Both the position numbers and the translations under genes were made by a program. Positions 42,756 through 50,423 of a stretch of 64,000 nucleotides of DNA are shown piece after piece. This stretch comes from Faecalicatena contorta (GTDB lineage: Bacteria > Bacillota > Clostridia > Lachnospirales > Lachnospiraceae), in the NCBI RefSeq assembly GCF_039521745.1, contig NZ_BAAACT010000196.1, one strand, 5' to 3'. The stretch's first letter is position 1. Each line of letters opens with the position of its first letter. The notes beneath the pieces are model-generated. The model worked only from the letters and a program-made list of their open reading frames with translations. It made no database searches and had not been told where the DNA came from.

Positions 42756-44045
42756 ATGTACAGAATCGAAGCGGCCGGAGACAAAATACATTACATTGAC
42801 GACGAAGAAAAAAGAGACGCATTTCTGCCTATGGAGAATTTCATGGGGATGTACGAAACCGGAAATCCTCCGTCCATTAAGGCAGAAGAAATCAAGAACG
42901 CCGTAATAAGCCCAGTGGGAAAGGGGGAACGTTTAAGGGATATTGTAAGCAGGAAGCAGGCGGAAACGGCGGCAGTTATTATATCGGACGCTACCCGCGG
43001 CGTACCAACGGAGCGGGTTGCACCGTATATCATTGAGGAGCTGACGGCGGCCGGTATGAAAAAGGAGAATATTGCATTTATTGTGGCTCTTGGTGTCCAC
43101 AGGGATGCAACGGAGAGTGAAATGAAGGGATTCTTAGGCACTCTCATGGGAGAAATTGCGATTGAAAACCATGATGCTTTCGACGACAATAAGTTGGTAT
43201 ATCTCGGCATGACTTCCCGCCGTACACCAGTGAAGGTAAATAAGAAGGTGTACGAAAGCGACGTAGTGATCACGATCGGCAAGGTAGAACTGCATGATAT
43301 GGCCGGATTTTCAGGGGGAAGAAAGTCCATACTGCCGGGTGTTGCTTCACAGGAGACGATTGTGATCAACCACAGGCCGGAGATGATGGTGCATCCCAAA
43401 AGCTATGCAGGCAATCTGGAGGGAAATCCCATTCACGAGGATATGCTCGAGGCCGCTAACATGTGTGGTGTGGACTATTCGGTGAATATCGTAATGAATC
43501 AGGAATATGAGGTTGCGGGAATCTTCTCAGGGAAACTGCAGGAATCACATGAGGCTGCGTCTGCCTTTTTAAAAGGGTTCTGTATGGTGGAGCTTCCGGC
43601 AAAGCCAGATATCTATGTGGTATGTCCCGGGCACCCCTTAAATATCGATATGTACCAGGGCGTTAAGCCGTTAATTGCCCTGCACAGATTGGCAGATGAG
43701 AATACTACGGTGATTTTGTACGGCGATTTCAACGAGGGAATCAACGCTCCGGATTTTATTGAACCTTTCCGGGCCTATCCGGATCTGGAGGAACTGAAGG
43801 AATACGTTTGGAGCCACTATGAGATACAGATGGATCACATTGTTCCTATAAGAGAGATCCTGAAAAAGAAAACCAGAGTCATGGTTGTCTCAGAAAATGT
43901 ATCAAAAGAAGACCTGGCAGCTATGCACATGGAGAAGTATGACACGCTTCAGGAAGCGATTGACACCGCGATAAAAGCGCATAAGGCAGCATGTCCGAAG
44001 GCTGCGTTTTGCCCCCAGAGTTATCGAAGTATTTTACATTTTTAA
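42756..44045 (+). CDS. LarA-family nickel-pincer racemase/epimerase-like protein
   Basis: A 429-residue protein of the lactate racemase family. Visible motifs include SDATRGVPTERVAPYIIEELTAAG, ALGVHRDATESEMKGFLG and VELHDMAGFSGGRKSILPGVASQETI, holding the conserved His and Lys residues that bind the nickel-pincer nucleotide and substrate. LarA homologues racemise or epimerise many 2-hydroxy acids. No larB/C/E cofactor genes are in view. Its neighbours (aminotransferase, OtnK, OtnC) suggest a hydroxy acid other than lactate, such as a sugar acid. Confidence 0.83.
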   Translation: MYRIEAAGDKIHYIDDEEKRDAFLPMENFMGMYETGNPPSIKAEEIKNAVISPVGKGERLRDIVSRKQAETAAVIISDATRGVPTERVAPYIIEELTAAGMKKENIAFIVALGVHRDATESEMKGFLGTLMGEIAIENHDAFDDNKLVYLGMTSRRTPVKVNKKVYESDVVITIGKVELHDMAGFSGGRKSILPGVASQETIVINHRPEMMVHPKSYAGNLEGNPIHEDMLEAANMCGVDYSVNIVMNQEYEVAGIFSGKLQESHEAASAFLKGFCMVELPAKPDIYVVCPGHPLNIDMYQGVKPLIALHRLADENTTVILYGDFNEGINAPDFIEPFRAYPDLEELKEYVWSHYEIQMDHIVPIREILKKKTRVMVVSENVSKEDLAAMHMEKYDTLQEAIDTAIKAHKAACPKAAFCPQSYRSILHF

Positions 44046-44068
44046 ACAACTGAGATATTTTGAGTCAA

Positions 44069-44081
44069 TCTGAAATGTTAG
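44069..44081. promoter_or_regulatory. Candidate GntR half-site before the aminotransferase gene
   Basis: TCTGAAATGTTAG matches the operator arm at 12 of 13 positions, about 35 bp upstream of the aminotransferase start. Confidence 0.45.
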
Positions 44082-44114
44082 ATATTAAATTATAGACAAC
44101 AGGAGGGAATCAGG

Positions 44115-45449
44115 ATGAATAAGGAAAGTGCATTATATGCAGTAATAGAGAAAGAATATCCGGAAGTAGATTACGGAAAAGGAATGTATATCTATGATAA
44201 ACAGGGAAAAAGATACATGGACTGTGCAGCCGGAATCGGCGTGGTAAATATCGGACACGGGGTGAAAGATGTCATTGATAAGATGACAAGGCAGGCGGAG
44301 AAGATCAGTTTTGTCTACGGAGGCACATTTACCAGTGATGTCAGAAGGCGTTTGGCGGATAAGATTGTCTCGATTGCACCAAAAGGCATGGATAAAGTAT
44401 TTTTCTGTTCGGGCGGTTCCGAAGCCATGGAGTCACTTATGAAGATTGCCCGGCAGTACCAGTTGGAAGCCGGAAGGCCAAAGAAAAATAAAATCATATC
44501 CCGGTGGCAGAGCTATCACGGCAATACTATGGGTACACTGGCTTTGGGCGGAAGGCCCTCCTGGCGTGAAAAATATGAGGATTTCTTTCCTAACAATATT
44601 TCCCAGATTGCCCCATGCAATTGTTACCGGTGTCCTTATAATTTAGAAGAGGAGAGCTGTTCCTGCCAGTGCGCCCAGGAACTGGAAAGAAAAATCAAAT
44701 ACGAAGGGCCGGATACGGTGGCAGCCTTTGTAATGGAGCCTATTACAGGAACCACTGCGGCAGCCATTACGCCGCCTCAAAAATATATGAAGAAAATCCG
44801 GGAAATCTGTGATAAGTATGAGGTGTTGTTCTGCGTAGATGAAGTGATTACCGGCTTTGGAAGAACCGGAAAAAATTTTGCAGTAGACCATTACCAGATA
44901 ACCCCGGATCTGATCGGATTTGCCAAGGGGCTTGGCAGCGGCTATGTGCCCATAGGCGGCGTCATCATACATAAGAAAATCGTAGACGCTATCGCGGCTG
45001 GTACAGGGACCTTAACACACAGCTTTACTTTTTCGGGGAACCCGCTGGCATGTGCGGGGGCAGAGGCTGTACTAGATTACATCATGGAGCATGGCCTGAT
45101 TGAACAAAGCCGGAAAATGGGAGAGATTTTTCTAGAAAAGCTGCAGCCATTAAAAAAATACCCGGTTGTGGGGGATATCCGGGGGATCGGCCTTTTACTT
45201 GGCGTAGAATTTGTAAAAGACTGCAATACAAAAGAGCCGCTGGATTTTAATTTTTCCGCGGAAATATCACAATATTGTTTTCAGCATGGAATTATGATAA
45301 CGGGAGGTGTGACAGGAAGCGCTGATGGTATTTTAGGGGATGCACTGCAGATAGCCCCGCCGTTTATCATTAGTGAGGAAGAAATAAAACAGGTGGCTGC
45401 CATGCTGGAGCAGGCCATAGAAGAAACTATGAGAAAATATCAGTTATGA
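44115..45449 (+). CDS. Class III (PLP-dependent) aminotransferase
   Basis: A 444-residue fold-type I aminotransferase: GMYIYDKQGKRYMDCAAGIGVVNIGH at the N-terminus, the cofactor loop SGGSEAMESLMKIAR, YHGNTMGTLALGG, and the PLP-lysine region DLIGFAKGLGSGYVPIGGVI. It carries a cysteine-rich insert (CNCYRCPYNLEEESCSCQC) seen in a subgroup of ornithine/GABA/beta-alanine-type enzymes. The amino donor and keto product are unknown; in this cluster it may produce an oxo acid for later steps. AGGAGG precedes the ATG. Confidence 0.88.
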   Translation: MNKESALYAVIEKEYPEVDYGKGMYIYDKQGKRYMDCAAGIGVVNIGHGVKDVIDKMTRQAEKISFVYGGTFTSDVRRRLADKIVSIAPKGMDKVFFCSGGSEAMESLMKIARQYQLEAGRPKKNKIISRWQSYHGNTMGTLALGGRPSWREKYEDFFPNNISQIAPCNCYRCPYNLEEESCSCQCAQELERKIKYEGPDTVAAFVMEPITGTTAAAITPPQKYMKKIREICDKYEVLFCVDEVITGFGRTGKNFAVDHYQITPDLIGFAKGLGSGYVPIGGVIIHKKIVDAIAAGTGTLTHSFTFSGNPLACAGAEAVLDYIMEHGLIEQSRKMGEIFLEKLQPLKKYPVVGDIRGIGLLLGVEFVKDCNTKEPLDFNFSAEISQYCFQHGIMITGGVTGSADGILGDALQIAPPFIISEEEIKQVAAMLEQAIEETMRKYQL

Positions 45450-45481
45450 GCACGCTCGTTATAAGAAAAGAGGTGTAAAAA

Positions 45482-46663
45482 ATGGATTTATTAAAATTAA
45501 TGGAACAGATTGACAGGCAGGAGCTGACTGATTTTTTACAGAAAGCAGTTCAGATACCCAGCCATATTGAGCTGGAAAGCCAGGAAAAAGAAATCGGGCA
45601 GTATATCGCCGGAAAACTGCTTGCCGAAGGAATTGAAACAGAACTCCAAGTTGTAGAAGGAGAACGGGCTAACGTGATTGCCACCATTCACGGAACCGGC
45701 GAGGGCAAAAGTGTTACCTTTAACGGCCATATAGACAGCATTCCTCCGATTGATATGGAAGATCCTTATTCGGGCAGAATCGTTGGGGATGACCTGTACG
45801 GCAGGGGGGCCTGCGATATGAAGGGCGGCATTATTGCTATGGCCTACGCGATGATAGCCATTAAAAGATCCGGCCTTATCCCAAAGGGGGATATCGTGCT
45901 GTCGGCTATGATCGGAGAGGAGTATGGTAGCGACGGCGCCACTTATTATGCAAAGCATACCAAGCTGACAGATTATGGGATCTGTGGGGAACCAACGGAC
46001 ATGAAGATTGGTTCTGCACAGAAAGGTCTTCACTGGTTCCAGTTTGATATCCCCGGCAGGCGGACCCATTCCAGTGTTTCATCTACGGGGATCAATGCAT
46101 TGAAGCGTCTCAATGAGCTGATGACCTGCATCAATGAAGACCTGGAACCAAAGCTGAAGGGAAGAACACATCCCCTTCTGGGACCGTCGCTGGTGAATCT
46201 GGGAAAAGCATGGGGCGGGGAACAGCCTAACGTGGTACCGGGGGACGCTCATCTTCAGGTAGAAAGAAGATACATCCCCGGAGAGACCCTGGAGAGTGTA
46301 AAAGCGGAATTAGATGAGGCAGTAAAAAAATGCAATGATGGATACGGGGAAGAGTACGCTATTACCTACGAATCCATGCCCTACAGCCTGAAGGTAAGCA
46401 AAACGCCCATGGATATTCCCGAGGGGCATCCCATCGTGCAGGGGATGAAAAAAGCAGGCATGGAAGTGCTGGGAGAGGAGCCGGAGATCTTCGGCGTTCC
46501 CTTCTGGGGGGATGCAGGAGTCTTATATGATGCAGGGTGCGACTGTATACTGTTTGGACCGGGAAGCATAAAAGACGCCCATTCAAAATGCGAAAAAGTC
46601 AGCCTGAGCAACGTTTATCAAGCCGCAAAAATCTATGCGGCGCTGCCTTTTGTTTTGGAATAG
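45482..46663 (+). CDS. M20-family metallo-hydrolase (ArgE/DapE-like)
   Basis: A 393-residue dizinc amidohydrolase. Metal ligands are visible in VTFNGHIDSIPP (HxD), GRGACDMKGG and IGEEYGSDG (catalytic EE), and a dimerisation domain with HSSVSSTGINA sits in the middle. Family members remove acyl groups from amino acids or cleave dipeptides. In this cluster a deacylase producing a free amino acid for the aminotransferase is plausible but unproven. It starts 32 bp after the aminotransferase stop with an AGAGGTG site. Confidence 0.88.
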   Translation: MDLLKLMEQIDRQELTDFLQKAVQIPSHIELESQEKEIGQYIAGKLLAEGIETELQVVEGERANVIATIHGTGEGKSVTFNGHIDSIPPIDMEDPYSGRIVGDDLYGRGACDMKGGIIAMAYAMIAIKRSGLIPKGDIVLSAMIGEEYGSDGATYYAKHTKLTDYGICGEPTDMKIGSAQKGLHWFQFDIPGRRTHSSVSSTGINALKRLNELMTCINEDLEPKLKGRTHPLLGPSLVNLGKAWGGEQPNVVPGDAHLQVERRYIPGETLESVKAELDEAVKKCNDGYGEEYAITYESMPYSLKVSKTPMDIPEGHPIVQGMKKAGMEVLGEEPEIFGVPFWGDAGVLYDAGCDCILFGPGSIKDAHSKCEKVSLSNVYQAAKIYAALPFVLE

Positions 46664-46703
46664 TTCTTTGATTGAGTACTCTGATTAGGTGAGGAGGGAA
46701 TTT

Positions 46704-48113
46704 ATGTCAAGTAAGGATACAGCTGTAAAAGAGAAGAAAAAATTTTCGATGCCTCCGGCATTTGCCCTGCTGGTTGTTATGATTTTAATTGGCGTGATCG
46801 CCACTTGGATCCTGCCCGCAGGAGAATTTGACCGGGAAATGAATGATGCCGGGAAAACCCTGGTAGTAGCCGGTTCCTATCACGGAGTAGAGGCCAGCCC
46901 GGTAAGCGTGTGGGAAGGGTTTATGGCAATTCCGCAGGGGATGGTCAAATCGGCTACCATCATTTTTGGAGTTCTGCTTATTGGAGGTTCCTTTACCATC
47001 ATCGTATCAACGGGCATGATTCAGTCAGCATTGGGAAAAGTTGAAAAGGTATTTAAAGGCAGAGAGCTGCTAATGATCCCTATCATTATGGCTGCCGCTT
47101 CCGTAATGTGCTGTTTCATCGGCCTGCTGGAGCTTTCCATGGTTATCATACCGATATTGATCCCCATATGTCTGATTCTGGGCTTTGACTCCCTGACAGC
47201 GATTGCCATGGCCCTGGTTTCCACGGCAGCCGGTTTCGGCGCCGCCGTGGCCAATCCTTTTACTGTAGTTGTGGCTCAGCCGATTGGGGAACTGCCTCTG
47301 TATTCCGGCGCGGGATACCGCACCATCTGTCTCATCGTGATTACTGCAATCGGGATCGCGTATGTCATGCGCCATGCCATAAAAGTTCGGAAAAAACCGG
47401 AGCTCAGCATAACTTATCAAACAGACATTGAACTGAGAAAAGAGTATGGGGTTGGTAAAAAGGTAGAAATGACCGGCCGCAGAAAGGTGGCTATGTTTGC
47501 CTTCTTAATCTGTTTTGCGATTCTGATTGTGGGAGCATTAAAATTCTCCTGGGGACTGATTGAGATTGGAACGATGTTCCTGATCACGGGTCTGCTTGTA
47601 GGTTTTATCTGTAAGCTGTCCCTGACGGAAATCTGTGATAAATTTTCAGAGGGGCTTTCCGCCTTTATCGGCGCTGCTTTAATCAGTGGTTTTGCCAGCG
47701 GTATAACAATTGTTTTGGAAAACGGAAAGATTATCGATACTATCATCAATGCGGTAGCACAGCTGGTTCAGGCTCTGCCCCCGTCAGTGGCCGCAGTAGG
47801 TATGCTGATTACGCAGCTGCTTTTTAACTTTATCGTACCTTCCGGGTCGGGACAGGCTTTGGTATCTATGCCTATCATGTTCCCACTGGCCGATCTGGTG
47901 GGCGTCAGCAGACAGGTAGCGGTTTTGGCCTTCCAGTTTGGAGATGGACTGTCCAATATTGTGTGGCCGACTCTGGGATATCTGTGGGTTTGTATTGCCT
48001 ATGGTAAAATCAAATACGAACAGTGGTTTAAGTTTATTATTCCTTTGATCGGTATATGGTATTTGGCATGTATGATTCTTCTGGTAATTGCACAGGGAAT
48101 CGGATGGTCTTAA
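46704..48113 (+). CDS. YfcC-family (C4-dicarboxylate/amino acid carrier-like) transporter
   Basis: A 469-residue secondary transporter with about 11-12 helices: FALLVVMILIGVIATWILPAGEFDR at the start, then FGVLLIGGSFTIIVSTGMIQSAL, and conserved GFGAAVANPFTVVVAQPIGELPLYSG and NFIVPSGSGQALVSMPIMFPLADL. This YfcC group is annotated as basic amino acid antiporter or dicarboxylate carrier without firm substrates. It is the only uptake gene of the cluster, so it defines the unknown substrate. ATG 46704 has GAGGAGGGA 4-5 nt upstream. Confidence 0.87.
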   Translation: MSSKDTAVKEKKKFSMPPAFALLVVMILIGVIATWILPAGEFDREMNDAGKTLVVAGSYHGVEASPVSVWEGFMAIPQGMVKSATIIFGVLLIGGSFTIIVSTGMIQSALGKVEKVFKGRELLMIPIIMAAASVMCCFIGLLELSMVIIPILIPICLILGFDSLTAIAMALVSTAAGFGAAVANPFTVVVAQPIGELPLYSGAGYRTICLIVITAIGIAYVMRHAIKVRKKPELSITYQTDIELRKEYGVGKKVEMTGRRKVAMFAFLICFAILIVGALKFSWGLIEIGTMFLITGLLVGFICKLSLTEICDKFSEGLSAFIGAALISGFASGITIVLENGKIIDTIINAVAQLVQALPPSVAAVGMLITQLLFNFIVPSGSGQALVSMPIMFPLADLVGVSRQVAVLAFQFGDGLSNIVWPTLGYLWVCIAYGKIKYEQWFKFIIPLIGIWYLACMILLVIAQGIGWS

Positions 48114-48120
48114 AATTAAG

Positions 48121-48148
48121 GACGGATTTGCTTTTATGCAAATCCGTC
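48121..48148 (+). terminator. Perfect hairpin between transporter and kinase genes
   Basis: GACGGATTTGC pairs with GCAAATCCGTC (11 bp) over a 6-nt loop; only TATTTG follows, so it is probably an attenuator or mRNA-end hairpin. Confidence 0.65.
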
Positions 48149-48169
48149 TATTTGAAAAGGGGGAGTACT

Positions 48170-49441
48170 ATGCAGGAAAACAAACTGTTTTTCGGATGTG
48201 TGGCAGATGATTTCACCGGTGCCGCGGACGGGGCGTCGTTCCTTGTAAAAAGCGGTATTTCTACGGCACTGTATAATGGGATACCAAAGAAAAATCTGGA
48301 AGATAAGAACGTGCAGGGGGCAGTTATTGCTCTTAAAACGAGAAATGTAAAAAAGGAGCAGGCGGTGGCTGAATCCCTCAAAGCCTTTGCGTGGCTGAAA
48401 GAACAGGGGGCCAGAATCTTTTACTTCAAATACTGTTCCACCTTTGATTCCACGGAGGAGGGAAATATTGGACCGGTAATCGATGCAGTTATGGAAAAAA
48501 CGGGATTTTCCTATACGGTATTATGCCCTTCGCTGCCGGTAAACGGACGTACGCTTACGGAGGGCAGGCTCTATGTGAATGGGAAGCTTTTAGAAGAGAG
48601 CCACATGAAAAACCATCCGCTGACACCCATGAAGAAATCACGGCTGGGGGATCTCATGAAGTCCCAGGGGAAGTACTGCTGTATAGAAACAAGGACCCCC
48701 TTAACGGAAAAAGCGAAAAAAGAGATTTCCCGGGAAATTGATAAAAACGCGCATTGTTACGTGGTGCCGGATTATGAAACGGATGTTCAGGGCCAGCAGA
48801 TTGCCAAAGACTTTCCAGGCATTGGATTTTACACCGGAGGCTCGGGGCTGATGGAACATCTGGGAAAATACTTTGGGAGAACGTATGGATTCGAGATGGA
48901 AAAGGCAGAGGAAGTACCTGTAAAAGGCCCGACACTGCTCATGGCAGGCAGTTGTTCTAAAATTACTTTAGAACAGATTGCTGAATATCAAAAAAAAGGC
49001 CTACCATATTATAAGGTGATACCTGCCCGGCTGGCGGACGGCTCTTTAGATGCAGAGGGCATATGGAGAGAGGCACAGATAGATCAGGCCTCGGAGATCC
49101 TGATTTACAGTTCGGCATCTCCCGGGGAGGTAAAGAAAAACCAGGAGATGGGAAAGGAAACCATAGCCCGGGAGATAGAGGATACCATGGCTGATCTGAT
49201 AACCATTGCAAGAAAAAACGGCATCAGGAAATATGTGATAGCCGGAGGCGAGACTTCCGGAGCCGCGATGAAAGCACTGGGATTCGAAGGGTACCATATC
49301 GGAAACAGCATTGCGCCGGGTATCCCGATAATGACCCCTTTGGATGGACCCGAATACCGCCTGGTGCTGAAATCGGGAAATTTCGGACAGCGGGATTTCT
49401 TTTTCCGGGCCATACAAATGTTAAAAGGAGAGGAGATATAA
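48170..49441 (+). CDS. otnK: Four-carbon acid sugar kinase (OtnK-like)
   Basis: A 423-residue DUF1537-type kinase with the N-terminal motif GCVADDFTGAADGASFLVKSGI and C-terminal nucleotide-binding YVIAGGETSGAAMKALG and LKSGNFGQRDFF. Family members phosphorylate 3-oxo-tetronates, threonate or erythronate at C4. ATG 48170 is preceded by AGGGGGAG; the frame reaches further upstream (48056) into the transporter but without a ribosome site. Directly followed by an OtnC-like gene (1-bp gap), the standard kinase-decarboxylase pair. Confidence 0.9.
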   Translation: MQENKLFFGCVADDFTGAADGASFLVKSGISTALYNGIPKKNLEDKNVQGAVIALKTRNVKKEQAVAESLKAFAWLKEQGARIFYFKYCSTFDSTEEGNIGPVIDAVMEKTGFSYTVLCPSLPVNGRTLTEGRLYVNGKLLEESHMKNHPLTPMKKSRLGDLMKSQGKYCCIETRTPLTEKAKKEISREIDKNAHCYVVPDYETDVQGQQIAKDFPGIGFYTGGSGLMEHLGKYFGRTYGFEMEKAEEVPVKGPTLLMAGSCSKITLEQIAEYQKKGLPYYKVIPARLADGSLDAEGIWREAQIDQASEILIYSSASPGEVKKNQEMGKETIAREIEDTMADLITIARKNGIRKYVIAGGETSGAAMKALGFEGYHIGNSIAPGIPIMTPLDGPEYRLVLKSGNFGQRDFFFRAIQMLKGEEI

Positions 49442-49442
49442 G

Positions 49443-50036
49443 ATGACGGAGCATTATTTTCAGGAAGCAATATGGATCGCTCACACCCTATTTGCAAAAG
49501 GGAGCGCCTCCGGATCGTCCTCCAATATCAGTTTCCGCGCAGGGAACCAGATCTACATCTCCGGCAGCGGTACATGTTTTGGCACACTGACAGAAGAACA
49601 GTTCGCCTGCCTGACAATGGAGGGCGAACAGAGGAATAAAGTAAAACCAAGCAAAGAATTTCCAATGCATCAGGTGATTTATCAGGCCAAACCAGATATA
49701 AAGGGAGTGATACATACCCACAGCTTCTATGCAACGCTCTATTCGTGCATGCCCGTTGAGGATCCTGCGGATGTGATTCCGTCCTATACACCTTATCTAA
49801 AGATGAAGGTGGGAACCATAGGCCTGATCCCCTATGCAAAGCCGGGAAGCCAACAACTCTTTTCCTATATGAGGGAAAGGGTTTTGCTGTCCGACGGCTA
49901 TCTATTAAAACAGCATGGCCCGATAGTTGGCGGAAAAAGCCTTATGGATGCATTTTTCGGGATAGAAGAACTGGAGGAGAGCGCAAAAATGGCATGGTAT
50001 CTGAGGGAGCTTTATTGTCCCAGTAAGCTTACATAG
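49443..50036 (+). CDS. otnC: Class II aldolase/adducin-family decarboxylase (OtnC-like)
   Basis: A 197-residue metal-dependent aldolase-fold enzyme. Zinc ligands appear in VIHTHSFYATLYSC (HTH...) and KQHGPIVGG (His), with the catalytic Glu likely in KPSKEFPMHQVIY; the substrate loop SGSSSNISFRAG is also clear. Paired with OtnK, it is expected to decarboxylate a 3-oxo-tetronate-4-phosphate to dihydroxyacetone phosphate. It is the last gene of the cluster. Confidence 0.88.
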   Translation: MTEHYFQEAIWIAHTLFAKGSASGSSSNISFRAGNQIYISGSGTCFGTLTEEQFACLTMEGEQRNKVKPSKEFPMHQVIYQAKPDIKGVIHTHSFYATLYSCMPVEDPADVIPSYTPYLKMKVGTIGLIPYAKPGSQQLFSYMRERVLLSDGYLLKQHGPIVGGKSLMDAFFGIEELEESAKMAWYLRELYCPSKLT

Positions 50037-50163
50037 TGAAGGCTGGCTGTAACTAAAAAGCTATACAGACAGAGAGTACACGATTAAAAAAGAGTCTAAA
50101 ACTTACGCTGATATTAAAGAACCACCAATTCTATCCCATCCGCAGCTCCGATCTGAAATCTTT

Positions 50164-50203
50164 ACCGGGGAAACGAGTCTTTCCTACCGATAGGATGAGC
50201 CAG
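50164..50203. repeat. Conserved head block of a palindromic repeat (copy 2)
   Basis: ACCGGGGAAA...ACCGATAGGATGAGCC directly abuts the perfect palindrome at 50204, matching blocks at 6258 and 58431. Confidence 0.5.
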
Positions 50204-50308
50204 CTTAATGACAGGGATGCAGGGGAGGTACTGGGGCTGTATATGCCGGTGTGTATTGCACACCGGCATATACAGCCCCAGTACCTCCCCTGCATCCCTG
50301 TCATTAAG
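50204..50308. repeat. Perfect palindrome with 50-bp arms
   Basis: Bases 50204-50253 and 50259-50308 are exact inverted copies, beginning CTTAATGACAGGGATGCAG and meeting at GCCGGTGTG-TATTG-CACACCGGC. No mismatch was found by eye. Short open frames here are the two arms read through and are not genes. With the head block and the GGDEF promoter, this fills the 50.04-50.42 kb gap. Confidence 0.9.
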
Positions 50309-50423
50309 CGCCCCCTATCCGTGCCCAAGCCAAAACTCGTTCTCCATATCCCCAAATTTTGGATGCAGTGTTTGGGTTATGTGGTATAATGTATTAAGAT
50401 ATTTCGGAAGATAAGGAGGCAGT

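Noticed and set aside
50195..50414. Two short overlapping frames across the perfect palindrome
   Set aside because: They read the same inverted arms in both directions and have near-identical mirror products; they are by-products of the palindrome.
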